Below, in pieces: positions 22,274 to 34,500 of a DNA stretch of 64,000 nt. The DNA is taken from the NCBI GenBank assembly GCA_034440615.1, contig JAOTOM010003180.1, positions 1 through 64,000 on the forward strand. The letters are read 5' to 3'. The position numbers and the translations under genes are program-made. This DNA comes from Ashinkailepas kermadecensis. Lineage: Eukaryota > Arthropoda > Thecostraca > Neolepadidae. How positions within the stretch are numbered: position 1 is the stretch's first letter; each line of letters begins with the position of its first letter. The notes under the pieces were generated by a model. The model searched no databases. It was given only the letters and a program-made list of their open reading frames with translations, and was not told where the DNA came from.

Positions 22274-25200
22274 GTGGGGAGGGAAGAATTGGCATTGCCA
22301 TCTCAGGGATATGTCAATAGTGACAGCATAGGCAATAGAACCTCACAGTCAGCAAATAGGGGTAGCAGTAGATCAAGGGGGCAGAGTGGTGGCTCATCCA
22401 GAGATGATAGAGCTACTCAACATAAAAAAGCCAAAGATGGTCATGGAACTTTTGTTAAGTGTATGATGCTTAATGCTCAGAGCATTCGATCCAAATTTGA
22501 TGAGTTCAAGTGTTATGTTGCTGAGGAGAAACCAGATTTTGTTTGCATTACTGAGGCATGGGTCAGTGAGGGATATTTTGGGGATAACTTGCAGGACTAT
22601 GAGATCCAGGGATACAATATGTTTTCATGCAATAGGGGTCCAGCAGTGAAAGGGGGTGGTGTAATGCTCTATGTGAATAGCTTATACAGTTCTCAAAAAG
22701 TAGTAGATGGGGTGAAAAATGTGTCTGTGGAGTCCATTTGGCTTGATGTTGCTGTGGGAAAAGGCAACAACAATAAACTGAGGATAGGAGCTTTGTATCG
22801 ATCAGGAACCTTGCCACATTCTCAGCAACTGGAGCTTGATAAGGTGATTTGTGAGGAAATCAGTAGAAACTTTCAGAGGAAATGCCTTATTCTTGGTGAC
22901 TTTAATCTAAAAGGATATGAAAATGTTGGTGTTGGCTCCCCATCATGTAAACTGTTTAGGAAATGCCTTGAAGAGGACTTGTTCTTACACCAGTTTGTAA
23001 TGGAACCAACTAGGCAGGGCTCATTATTGGACCTTGTCTTCTCAGATTTAAGTGATTTAGTTCAAGACTTGACTGTAGGAGAAACTCTGGGAAGAAGTGA
23101 CCATAACATAGTGAGATTCAAGGCACAGGTATCAGGGACAATCAAGGATAATTTGGCAAAGATTCCAAATTTTAACAGGGCAGACTTTGCCTGCATGAGA
23201 GAGGCTTTAAGTGCCATAAAATGGGAAGAAGAATTCTTTGATTTAAATGCCTGTGAAATGTGGGAAAAGTTCAAATCCTACTTGAGGGAAATTCAGATTA
23301 GACATGTCCCCCAAAAGCAAAGGCGCAAAAGAAGGGTAGGAAAGCCAGCATGGCTTACACCAGATGTGATGAAAGCAATTAAGGCTAAGAAAGGTGCATT
23401 TATAGTATTTAAGGAGGCTTCAAATATCGTAAATCTAAGGTCATATCAAAAATCTAGAGACGCTGTGAAGCAGAAAATCAGAGCAGCAAAGCGAGCAAAA
23501 GAATTGGATTTGGCTAGGAACTGTAATGGGGACAGTAAAAAGTTCTTTAGTTTCTACAAGCTAAGTAAAGTTTCAAGCACAATTGGTCCACTGGATGTAA
23601 ATGGGACTATATTGAGTGAGGATAGTGAGATGGTTGAGGAGCTGAGCAAGCAGTTTAAATCAGTGTTTACAGTGGAGGATGTGACTAATCTGCCAACCGT
23701 GAACCACAGTTCAGTGACAGGTGATCAGATACACGATGTTGATTTCATTGATAGTGATATTGTTTTCAATTATATCAGAAAAATAAAGACAAACAAGGCA
23801 GCAGGACCCGATGGAATTTATGCTAGGGTATTGCGGGAAGCTGAAAAGGAAGTGGCAATTCCACTTAGTATAATATTTTGTAGATCAGTTTCGCAAAATG
23901 AAATTCCAACAGATTGGAAAAGGGCAAATGTAGTTCCTATTTTCAAGAAAGGAGAAAGAGGGAAAGTTGAAAACTATAGGCCAGTAAGCCTCACATCCCT
24001 AGTCTGCAAGGTACTCGAATCAATTATCAAGGATAGAATAGTTAGTTTTCTGGAAGGAAACAAATTGATTCAAGATACTCAACATGGGTTTAGAAAAGGG
24101 CGATCGTGCCTCACAAATCTCTTGAATTTTTGAATTTTGCTACAGAACAATTTGATCAGGGAAATCAGGTTGATGTAGCATATCTTGACTTTAGTAAGGC
24201 CTTTGACAAGGTACCCCATAAACGGTTAATGATGCAGCTTCAGGTCCATGGTATTGCAGGTAGCATCCTAAAATGGATAGAGTTGTGGCTTTCAGATAGA
24301 CAGCAGAGAGTGATGCTAAATGGTACAAAGTCATCATGGCAAAATGTTCTTAGTGGAGTCCCCCAGGGGTCGGTACTGGGGCCACTATTGTTCATTATAT
24401 ATGTGAATAGCATTGAATGTGGCCTAAGCAGTAAGGTTTTGAAATTTGCGGATGATTTGAAGATCTTTAGGGCAATAACAGGGCAAAATGAGCAGGTTTT
24501 GCTGCAGAAAGACTTAGACGAGCTAGTGAAGTGGTCCGAAAAATGGCAAATGAAGTTTAATTTTGATAAGTGCAAAGTCATGCATGTAGGTAGGCAGCAT
24601 ATGAAGGCTCCATACTTGATGGGTGGCCAAGTACTATCTGTGACTCAGCAGGAGAAGGACTTAGGTGTTATTTTGAACACAAAATTGGGGGCATCAGAAC
24701 AGACCAAAGAAGCCAGGAAGAAGGCACTAAGAATGCTTGGGGCAATACAGAGGAATGTGTCATACAAAAGTGAGGAGGTCATCAGGAAGCTTTACTGTGC
24801 ATATGTCAGGCCACATTTGGAATACTGTGTCCAAGCTTGGTCCCCTAGTTATGAGAAAGATTGTTGGCTTTTAGAGAGAGTACAAAAGAGGGCAACAAAA
24901 ATGGTTAATGGTATAGGCAACCTGGAATATGAGGAAAGACTGAAGAAATTGAACATGTTTTCACTTAGATATAGAAGGCTGAGAGGAGATCTCATCGAGG
25001 TTTTTAAATTTGTTCATGGTCAGGAACAGGGATATCTCAGGGAAATGTTTGAAATTAACAGAAATGATGCAATTAGAGGTCATCAATTCAAAATTAAAGT
25101 TAATCACAGCAGGACAAGGTTAAGACAGTCTTTCTTCACCAACAGGGTAGTAGAACACTGGAACCAGCTGCCAGGAACCATTGTCAGTAGCAACACACTG

Positions 25201-25275
25201 AACATCTTTAAAAACGGCATAGACAATCATTATAAGAATAGGGGGATTGTTTTTCTGTATTCCAGGGAAGGTTGA
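22274..25275 (+). pseudogene. LINE ORF2: endonuclease + reverse transcriptase, one frameshift
   Basis: The first frame (619 codons, to 24133) has an APE-type endonuclease: LNAQSIRSK about residue 66, CITEAW (E94), LGDFNLK (D209) and SDHN (275-278). It continues into RT with AAGPDGIYARVL (509-520), PIFKKGERGKVENYRPVSL and HGFRKGRSCLTNLL. A one-base deletion near 24118-24130 moves the reading into the frame running to 25275, where YLDFSKAFDKVPH, LSGVPQGSVLGP, the catalytic FADD box and a long C-terminal region (YVRPHLEYC, RLRQSFFTNRVVEHWNQLP) follow in order. Apart from that single lesion the protein is complete, so the copy is young. No RNase H domain is seen. This is a 5'-truncated, inactivated copy. 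Confidence 0.92.
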
Positions 25276-25294
25276 TCGACAGGGAGGAGTGGGA

Positions 25295-25680
25295 GTTGGG
25301 AGGAGTTTGTAATTGTTGACTGTGTTATGAAATAGCAAGTGAGTCTCTTATTAAGTATAAATGCTTTATAACTTTATATAGGGTGTACCTAGCAGTGGAT
25401 TCAGCACCTTCCTTCGGGATGTGATACTGATGAGATTGTCTATGGTAGCACAATGTGTATGATGGGAGGAGTTTGTAATTGTTGAGTGCATTATGCAATA
25501 GCACGTGATTCTCTTATTAAGTCTGAACGCTTTATGAATTTCTGTGGGATGTGCCTAGCAGTGGATTCGGCACCTTCCTTCGGGATGTGATGCTGATGAG
25601 GTTGTCTATGGTGGCACGATGGGTGTGATGGGAGGAGCTTGTGATTATTGAGGGTGTTAGTCGGTAGCAAGTGAGTGGTG
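25295..25680 (+). repeat. 166-bp tandem repeats in LINE 3' UTR
   Basis: Units start at 25295, 25461 and 25627 (gttgggagga / gatgggagga), a period of exactly 166 bp. The first two units are complete and the third is about 50 bp. The same arrangement recurs in the second LINE copy at 51284, 51450 and 51616, so the repeats belong to the family and not to this insertion. Confidence 0.92.
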
Positions 25681-26085
25681 TTAGATGGGCTGGGATATAT
25701 AGCTTCCTAGGAACTTGGGATAAGGGATTGATTGGGGTGGGAGTATGTACATTCTAGTACCTTTTCTAGATAGGCTTAACTCAGATGGGCCCCTGTGGCT
25801 CTTATTAAGCCTTAATACTTTATGACTTTATGACTTTATGAATACAGTGCAACTTACATCGGTAATCCCGGGTCGCCGCCTGCATCCGCCATATTACTCC
25901 AAATCAAACCGCTTCCGGTGTTCAGAAGTAGCGAATGGAAAATTATTGGTCTGCCGACCATGCTCTGAAAATTCTCCGAGATTCTCCATAAACACAGATA
26001 ATTTTCCTGGATAATTTTCCCTACTGGTGGTTCCGAACGCGAATCGGGATAATTATCCAAGATTTTCCCTCGCCCGAACGCGGCC

Positions 26086-27127
26086 TATGGCATGCTTTAC
26101 TTTCTCCTGTATTCAGCTGACACGAGAAAGCAAAGGATGACATGAAAAAGAGTACAAAGAATGAGAAAGAACGTTCAATTTCATTTAACAGCAGCTTCCT
26201 TTTCTGCCGAAGCTCGACGTACGACTGGCCTTGAGGGCCAGCCTGTCGTCATGGCAACGACTTAGGCCCCGCCCTCCGGGAGTCGGGCGGCCGGTTTTGT
26301 GTAGTGTCCTCGTTTACCGGCAAGGAAACATACTTTTTCGGTGTGATACAAGTAAAAACGATCCGGATTCGTGTGTATAATTTTTCAGGCATTCGCATGA
26401 CATCAAATTTTATCATGTACAATTAAAATTTCCTACGTAAAGCCGTGGCAAATATTGGCCATTTTGGCTTGAGATGCACGCAAAGTGCTCCCGAGTATCG
26501 CCTTGGCTACGTCACAGGCCCGGAACAACTTGGCCCCCCCACCCCCCCCATCTAGGCCCCCGTGGTCACAACTTGACCGTAAAATGGATGGTGGAGGGAG
26601 CCTACCAATATCGAGAGATATCCCTCGATGTTGGATGCTCTTGGTGGTCAGCCTGCTGGAAATGGCACATTGTTAGGTAGGAAGACTGTTACTGGGTCAT
26701 TTAGGATACAATTTTCTGAAGCTGCAGAATAGGTTTTCCAATCGGTGTGCCTCAAAGTAATATCTATTGCCGTAAAACTTGGAAGATAGCGTAGAGAATA
26801 TCGGTAGAATTGTATGTAAACCAAAGGTGAAGGGAAACCTTCAAGCCCGACGCAACCGCGCTACCACACATTCCTGGGGATCGGTCACACGGGCTGTTGT
26901 AAATGTTCTGTTCCGCAATGAATGTGGAATTAAACCAGTAAATTGAGGTTTACGACGTGAAAGGGAGTTTGAGTGATTGCAAGATTCATTGACTTTCTCC
27001 TTTATCACGTCTTAAATACGAGGTACGAATAATATTAATAATAGACCATTGTCTATAGGCGCATAGCAGTTTTCGGTAAATTTCTAGGTTAAGGTGTTTT
27101 CTTAGTTCACGGAATTCCTTTTCCCAA
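26086..27127. other. Gene-free; R3-like fragment
   Basis: The stretch near 26490-26560 (tacgtcacaggcccgg, aacttggcccccc) loosely resembles R3. GC-rich ggccccgccctccgggagtc at about 26265 is CpG-rich but has no adjacent gene. Nothing is coding. Confidence 0.4.
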
Positions 27128-27560
27128 CACAATGCTTATGAATGTGCTTTGCATGATCGACCACTCAATTCCTTTGCAAATTCATACTTTTCAACTGGGA
27201 GACGCAATGATATCCAAAAAAGTGCATGGAGCTTGGTAGGTAATATACTTATGATAAAAAGTAACAGAATGAGGAAAAAATGTAGCATTATCTGACCCAG
27301 CCTAGCATAGCCTTCCACACAAGAAGGAAAATTAATTCTGAGATGAAAAGTTCCCAAACATTTTTCCCCATAAATTTTACCTTAACCACCTAACCTAACC
27401 GAACTTGTGAATTTGAAGTAAAAGTTGTTTTTGGAACTTTTTGATTTTGTTTTTGGAATACCATGTTTATGTATGTGGTCTGTAAGATGCAACCACTCCT
27501 TGTTTGGTGCTCATGCTTACTTTTCAAGTTGAACAATGACATCATAGGCCAGTTGTTGAG
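27128..27560. repeat. Two R1 repeat copies
   Basis: Both 27128-27220 and 27445-27545 carry the R1 order: (ac)atgtttatg.atgtg, gatgcaaccactc, tgctcat and acttttcaa..tg. A cctaacctaacc run lies between them at 27391-27402. Confidence 0.55.
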
Positions 27561-27712
27561 ATTGTCCAACTCAACAAGCTCAGGTTTTCTGGTTCTCATA
27601 CTGTAATGTTTCAGAATACTACATGTATGAACTTGATTCTGACATTTCTCAGATGTGATTGAGGGTAAATTCAATACTCCATGCAGTTGATTAAACACCT
27701 CTTCGGTATTCT

Positions 27713-28052
27713 TCAAGTATTACCCCTCACACTTCCTTTATCTCAACAATGTATCCAAGCCATCATCAGCTGACTGCCAGTCAGCTGTTTGTGACATCAC
27801 TCAAATGTACCGACACCCCGCAGCTGGGTGCACTGAATGTTCCAAGGCCGTCACCAGGAATATTTGTAAGGGTCAGGTTAGGTTAGGTTAGTGTTAAGTT
27901 AGGTTAGGTTTTCACCATCGTGAAATAGCATCTGCACACCCTCCCCTCTGTATGTTTGAGTGACGTCACCAACAGCTGACTGGCAGTCAGCTGACGATGG
28001 TTTGGATACATTGTTGATATAAAGAAAGCGTGAGGGGTAATACTTGAAGATT
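27713..28052. repeat. Inverted repeat with TTAGG-type loop
   Basis: Arms 27713-27806 and 27955-28052 are near-perfect inverted copies, including ttcaagtattacccctcac, caatgtatccaa and the inner palindrome-like cagctgactgccagtcagctg. The loop (27807-27954) contains aggttaggttaggtta and a second aggttaggtt at 27876-27910. The organisation parallels the 14-kb foldback element. Confidence 0.8.
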
Positions 28053-29573
28053 ACCCACCTCTTCACATTACAAATGCTTAGTTTATGCCTTTCTTCCTCA
28101 GATATTGCCCACAAACACAGTGTGTACCTACACATCAACACAGAATGGCAGATGGGCATACAGCTGCTATTTTCGGCCAGAAAGTTACATTTGTATGCAG
28201 GGCAGAGTAATTTAAATGATACAGTAATTGAATAGGAAAGCCTAAGCTAACCTGACTATACCTAACCTAATCAAATTTAAACTAATCTAAACTAATGTGA
28301 TCTGTATTTCTGCTGGTTAATCATCGGTAATCACCAATTTAGCCAATATGACAGTTAAATAGGAAAACCTAACATAAACGACCTGGACCTAACCTAATCA
28401 AATATCTTAATCAAATCTGCAGCCTAACCTACTAAAATATTATCTAACTTGAACTAATATAAAGTAATATTTTAATGGAACAAGTTAAACCCATGATCTA
28501 GACCATGACATCATCTTTACAAACTGGCACCATCTTATGCCCAAGTTACTTGTTGATTGCATGCCTTGTAAAAAGTGTGCTTGATATATATGTGGTGAGG
28601 CAAAAACCATGCATTTTTGAAGTGAGGAAGGGTTGAATCAACTGTGTGGAGTGTTGAATTTTCCTTTAATCAGGTCTGAGAAGCACCAGGTGAGGGATGG
28701 ATAGATGATGGCACAAGGAACAGCACTGTGGCATGGATGGCACATTTTAGAAGTGATCACTATTATTTACAGGGAGGTAATCATGAGCACTGCAAACAAG
28801 TGGTTGCATCTTTAGAATCACATTCATAAACATTGTATTTTTTTACACAAATGCAACAATTCTAAAAATGTATTTTTCTGCAAAAACATTGCCTAACCTA
28901 GCTGGAACTAAACTTGAAGAGGAAAGAAATGCTTTGTTTTTTAAATATATTTTTGTAAAGATTTGTAGCTTTCAACAAAAACTTAACAAGCCTAATTAAA
29001 TTTGGGTTGGTTAACCTAACCTTACCCCTCTGCATGCTTCATGGGGGTTAAGCTTGTTTTGTGGCAACCTTAAACTGCAATAATACCCAGTTTTCATATT
29101 GATATCAATATCAGACCATTTTGCAGTGGCTTTTTGCTCCCAGCTCATGGTGGCTCAGTAACAAGATGGAGTGAGGGGACCTGACAATTATCTGCATGCA
29201 TACTTTTGAAGAGATCACTATTTCTTATTTCTGCATCGGTTTTGATAACACCAAAAAGTTATGGTATTTAAGTTAAGTAAGAGTATACATTTTTATTTAT
29301 AAATAGTCTTAAAATCCAGCATAACCTTACTAACCTAGCCTTACGGCCCCTTGGAGAAGAACAAATTAAAAACCTCAAATAATGTATTTTCTTAAATTTT
29401 CTGAATTAACAAAAACAACCTATTATAACATTACCTGCTTTTGAGAAAAATCATGTAAGTTTATTTGACATTGATCAACATGATCAATGTGCCCTAATGC
29501 CAAAATCACTAACTAAATAGAACAACCAGTTGCCCAAAGCAAAGTTATTTGCTATCATGCCACCAAATCCTAA
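28053..29573. repeat. Relic foldback-family arm and AACCT-rich sequence
   Basis: The segment 28600-28850 (gttgaatcaactgtgtgg, ctttaatcaggtctgagaag, aggtgagggatggata, then attcataaacatt) matches 14750-14975 in the same order and orientation. Scattered cctaacctaa runs at 28230-28440 correspond to the 14.5-kb loop. No gene. Confidence 0.6.
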
Positions 29574-29587
29574 CACCATTAGATTAG

Positions 29588-29744
29588 GGGACGAGTGGTC
29601 TAGGGGTAAGATACTCATCTCACAATCGAAAGGTTGTGGGTTTGAGTCTCACCTGTCGCTACTATTCGCTCGCGACCAATCGGCGTGAGAGATTGGCGAC
29701 GCTACATGACTCGACGGTCGATTGTCGTAAAACCAATAACCAAC
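29588..29744 (+). mobile_element. tRNA-derived SINE, copy 3
   Basis: gggacgagtggtctagggg head, B box gggtttgagtctcacc, and a taaaaccaataaccaacc tail. The target duplication caccattagattag lies at 29574-29587 and 29745-29758 (14 bp, exact). Confidence 0.95.
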
Positions 29745-29758
29745 CACCATTAGATTAG

Positions 29759-31315
29759 CTTTGTCATTAGCACTGCCATGAGCAGTGTTGGATTTTCACT
29801 TCTCATTCTTGGATTCAGAGTGTATAATCCTTGAGTTCATGCAATTATGGAGTGCATAATATCTGGTAACCATGGGGTGAATACAAATTACTGAGACAAA
29901 GAAATGAAGTCTTGTTTTTCCATTCAAGAAGCATACATTACAGGTGTTTCATCCCACATGGCCTAAGTATGCTTCCTGATGCTGGATCACATGAAAATAG
30001 TATTCACTGAGAATGCAAACTTCACATAGCAGTCATCTGTGTTGTGGTGCTGGAAAAGTGATAAATATACTGTCATTGGCAAGAAGTGATGCATTTAATC
30101 ATGATTAATTTTCCATGTGAGTTTGAATATATTTCAACTTCAGGTATGTAGGTATATTACTATGATTAAATATATTATTGAAGCTCTAGGTATCCACAAG
30201 ACAGGTCTTACACAGTTTACCTCCATGAAGCAAACAAATGGGTTAGGCTTGGTTATGTTATGATAAGTTGGGCTCTACTCTTAAGTTGGACAGGTTTTCA
30301 TATCCAATGTTTTTTTTTATATTTCAAGAATTTGTTTTTCAACAATGAACCAGGCAAGGTTAGGTTATGTCAGGCTATGTTCCTTAATTTGCATTTTTTT
30401 AAAGAAAAATACTGTTTGAAAATTTCCCCCTTTTTAAGATAATTGTTCTTTTTGCATCGAAGGCTAGGTTAGGGTAGATTATGCCACTTTCTTTTCTTTT
30501 CCAAATTAATTTTTACACTATATTACCCAACTCCAAACCCATTTCTTGGCGTTGTTTTGCCTGCCAACTGGAAAGTATGCATTTACAGTGGAAGTGAGTG
30601 GTCACACCATGTAAACCACATTTATAAACATGGTATTGGAAAAGGGAATTTCAACAACCCAAAATTACCCTAAACTGCAAATTTACAAATAGAAACAAAG
30701 TGACGATGAACAAGAATTATGCCTTTCACATCAGGAACCACAAAACCTCAATATCCCTTATGGAAAATGATTGGTCCTTAACCCTGTGCTGATGAAGAAT
30801 GCCCATGGCATGGTTGGATTAAAAAAATAATGTATCAGCTTTAAAAAAAATGTTTCCTATAGGAAATTTGAATCCATTCATTCCATGCACCACCATAGGC
30901 ATTATGTTAAATTTGGAAATCATTATGTCACATTGGCAACAACAAAAGTGTACAAATTTCCACCTGTGATTAGCATGCTCCAACTGTTACCCATCGAAAG
31001 CCAGCATTAATAGCAATTAACCATATTCGCCGCAATAGCATCGGCAGAAAAACAATTCCCACAATGGGTATGCTAGATAATAGGAGTCACAGAAGATAAT
31101 AAAGCAGCACCTACCAATTACTATTCCCACAGCACCTACTCTTTTCTAGAGACGCACACCTAAGGAGAACAAAAACAGAAAAATAACAATGGCTTCCTCC
31201 CCGGCTTCGTACCTTGGCCCTTGCCTTGGCTGGGCTTAGCCTTCAGGACGACTGTCAGGGCTGGCAGCGACTTGTGCTACATTGTCACAAAAGCAATGCA
31301 ATCGAGACAAGCTGC
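29759..31315. repeat. Gene-free; relic homologous to Harbinger intron 2
   Basis: From 30140 to 30660 the order ggtatgtagg, aggtatccacaag, tttacctccatg, gggttagg..ttggtta, acactatattacccaactcc follows 52510-52920, which is intron 2 of the Harbinger transposase. No exon counterpart was found, so this may be a non-autonomous relative or a separate repeat that also landed in the intron. An R1 fragment in inverse orientation sits at 30565-30640. Confidence 0.5.
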
Positions 31316-31330
31316 TCATTTACCTTTGGC

Positions 31331-31495
31331 GGGGACGAGTAGTCTAGGGTAAGTTGCCCGCCTTACAATCGAGAGATCGTAGGTTCGAGTCTCACCTGTC
31401 GCTACTCTTCACCCGCGGCCAATCGGCGTGAGAGATTGGCGACGCTGTATGACTCAATGCTCGAAGTGTCGTAAAACCAACAACCAACCAACCAA
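31331..31495 (+). mobile_element. tRNA-derived SINE, copy 4
   Basis: ggggacgagtagtctaggg head, B box aggttcgagtctcacc and tail accaacaaccaaccaacc. The exact 15-bp target duplication tcatttacctttggc is at 31316-31330 and 31496-31510. It differs from the other copies in the anticodon-like stem (cttacaatcgagag). Confidence 0.95.
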
Positions 31496-31510
31496 TCATT
31501 TACCTTTGGC

Positions 31511-34500
31511 AACAAAGATTTCATCCAATTGGCTGAGTTCAAACCACTAAGCCAATCAGCAGCCTCCGTACAGTCAGCTGGAGTTGACGAATGACCAGTA
31601 AGTGGCTCTTAACCACCCCTCAGTTCACAGTGTATAAGAACATGACAGCTAAATTTCCATTTTCCCGGAGTGGGAGAAATTATTTGTCGGAGTGCTATAA
31701 ACACTATTATTGCCACCAGTTTGTCGTGTACTCAAACAATGCAGGTCATGAAATGGAAAGACACTGAAATTTCTGGTTATATGGTGGTCCATTTGACTGC
31801 AAAATGTAACCAGATTTGAAGAACGTTTTGGTACCATTTAGGTCATTTTCATGCGTAAAATCCATCGGATATCTTTTTGTTCTATTACTTATTTTAGTTA
31901 TATTACTTCTTTTTGTTCTATTACTTTAGACTGGTCCAGGATACAAAACGATTAGTTTTGTTCATGTCAAGTTATGTAGAACATCTCAATCTTCAAGGAA
32001 ACAAAAAGGAATGCATTATGTATAGCCTTTCTTGGCCATAGTTTAAAAAGCTCCGACCGGAGTGGCAGCTGGATAGCCGCGAATCCATCGAATCCAGGGT
32101 CTGGCCAGTCTGGGAATGGTGGTTTCCCTTCATTAGGCGTGCCGAGAATAGAGGTTCCTTCACTTGGCGAGGAATTTTTCTTGTATGCACTGAGTTGCCC
32201 ACTGGATGGAAAGAGACGAAAGAGGCTCGTTGTAGGCATCACCAACCTTGGTAGGAACGACCTATGTGTATATAGTCGGATAATTCAAGGACCAGGTAGT
32301 GAGACTACTACTTGATCATGTGTAGTATCGGCCGACGTAGGAACTGAGGCCCAATTGAGGTTTCTTGAAATTAATTATTCTTGTTGGTATAAACTTCAGT
32401 ATCAAAGCAGAAATACAGCTACCTAGATGTATGTACAACCAGCTTAATGTTGAAAAGTATGGGTAGCCATACCAAAATTGTGATTCCCTATATTTTGCAG
32501 TGGTGCACATCTGTATCCCTTTGTTGGTGCTCATGCATCCAGTGGCACAACCTAGGACAGCGTTGCTTTATATACTGGGGGGGGGGGGGACAAGTGCACC
32601 CTCAATGTTTGCTTTGCTTCCCATATGACTTCAACTTTTAACATAGGACCCTATGGAGTGTGCCCCGAATCTATTTCACCCTGCCAATTGTCTTTCATGT
32701 ATTTCCCCCTCCCCAATACTTTTCATGAATGAACATCCATGACCTAGAAATAGTATTTTCATAAGTGTGTTCTTAATGTGTTGGATTGGGATGGACGAAC
32801 CTTTCGGCTTGTTTTGTTTTGTTTTGGAAATAAAGCTTTCATTTTTGTAAGACAATATATTTTTCAAGAATAAGGGATTGGTCCCCTCCAGTGCACCCAT
32901 ACAGTAACTCACAAGCATTGTTATGCTCTAACAAAATGTTTCAGGAAATTGTTAAGTGCACCCCACCTCATACCCCAATCAACTCCATTATTTGGCTTTT
33001 TTGTCCCTGCAGCTTCCTGAACATTCCTATGCCATGACAAATCATAATATATGTCCACAAATATTTTGGGGATGTGATTGCTTTTGTGCTTTGCAAGTTG
33101 TGTAGGGACTTCTCTAGTTCTCTAGTTCTGTCTAGCCTTGCATTCTTCCGAACACTACTGGTTCCAGCATTTTCACAAATGAATAATGTACACATGAAGG
33201 CATGGCTGTTTATTAATTCACATGTTTCAGACAATTACATACCACCTGCACCATTTCCTGGAACAAATACATTGATATTAATGTTGTATGCAGATTGTAG
33301 AGTGATTCTTAAGCATCTCCTGTCGTCTGTTGCACATGCTAGCAAGCTGGCACTTGTCCAGTCTTGCTTGCATCTAATTTTCTGTTCCACTTCTGCATCC
33401 TCTTGGAATGTTACTGCAGCTCTCATGATCACCTGAAATAACAAATGTGCATTATCCTCAATGATGTTGCCAAGTTGCTGTGGCAAGGACATAACATGGC
33501 TAGACAAGATGAATAGCACCAAAACTGGAAGGGTTTTTCATTATCATCCATTGATTACCATATATTATAGGCCCTTGGAGCATGCTGCACTCTCTCTACT
33601 TCATCACAATCCAATAATACTATTGGATTACGACAGCTAGTTGAGATTGCTGTTTGAGCAAGGCTCTTCATGATATATCTTGTAATGTAAGGAGTGGATT
33701 TTTTTGGGAGTGTATAATTCTTTGGATGACAAAAGTTCCAAAAAAGGACCATATTTCCAACACTGGCCATGAGTGATGCACAGAAGCATCACACAGAATT
33801 TCCAACCTGAGTACAATTTCACTATTATTTTTGCACTTGCACAGTTTGTCAACAAATTGTTGATGCAAATGCAAATCATAAATGGTTAAATTGCATTTCA
33901 CAATGGTTTAAGTTTCCAACCACAAATATTGTAATTTAGACACGGTTCTGTGATTGTTTTATAACAGACGTGATTTCACAATGCACCTCAGTGGTAAAGC
34001 AACATGCATATTCAAATATAATATCATGTATTTCCAATAATGATTAAGAGATAGAATGCTGTCAAATGAGTAATATAGTGAAGAATTCAAAATTCATGGT
34101 GCCAAACAATGTAGAATGTGGATTCTTTTGAAACAGATATTGCCATTCATTTCTATAGACCCATTGATCAGAAAATTAGCTCCGCTCAGAATGTAAACAA
34201 CAAAACTGCATTCCATCTCAGCTGCCATACCTTTCAAATATTGACAGACACTGATGGTGTGAGCACAAAGATGAATGTCAAGCACAAGCTTGAACTACTG
34301 AAATTCATATAAAAATATGACTTACTTAAGTACCCATATCCAAATTCATTGGTGCATCATTATGTTAAAAGTATGCAGCATAAGTACAAACATACTGCAT
34401 AACTATCTGGTGCACCAATACCAGCACCATGAGTAGAAAATTGATGTGGTTCTTATAGGGGACGGGATCCTTTCATGCTGAGGATCTCTTCTAATATTCT

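Larger units (their letters stand above)
21836..25845 (+). mobile_element. CR1-like LINE, 5'-truncated
   Basis: Carries the end of ORF1, all of ORF2 (one frameshift), a 3' UTR with 166-bp tandem repeats, and an 8-bp tail repeat (ctttatga)n. The endonuclease-RT layout without RNase H and the octamer tail place it in the CR1 group of the Jockey superfamily. ORF1 starts inside its esterase-like domain, so the 5' end is missing. Flanks share only a weak gaata motif, so target duplication is uncertain. It inserted inside the TIR element. Confidence 0.9.
21284..26085. mobile_element. TIR DNA element split by a LINE
   Basis: The left end ggGCGCGTTCGAGCGAGGG (21284 on) and right end (reverse complement GGCCGCGTTCGGGCGAGGG, ending 26085) are inverted over roughly 45 bp, sharing also gaaaat and ggataattatcc. 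TAT flanks both ends (21281-21283 and 26086-26088), consistent with a 3-bp target duplication. With the LINE at 21836-25845 removed, the element is about 790 bp and non-coding. I cannot assign a superfamily. Confidence 0.7.
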
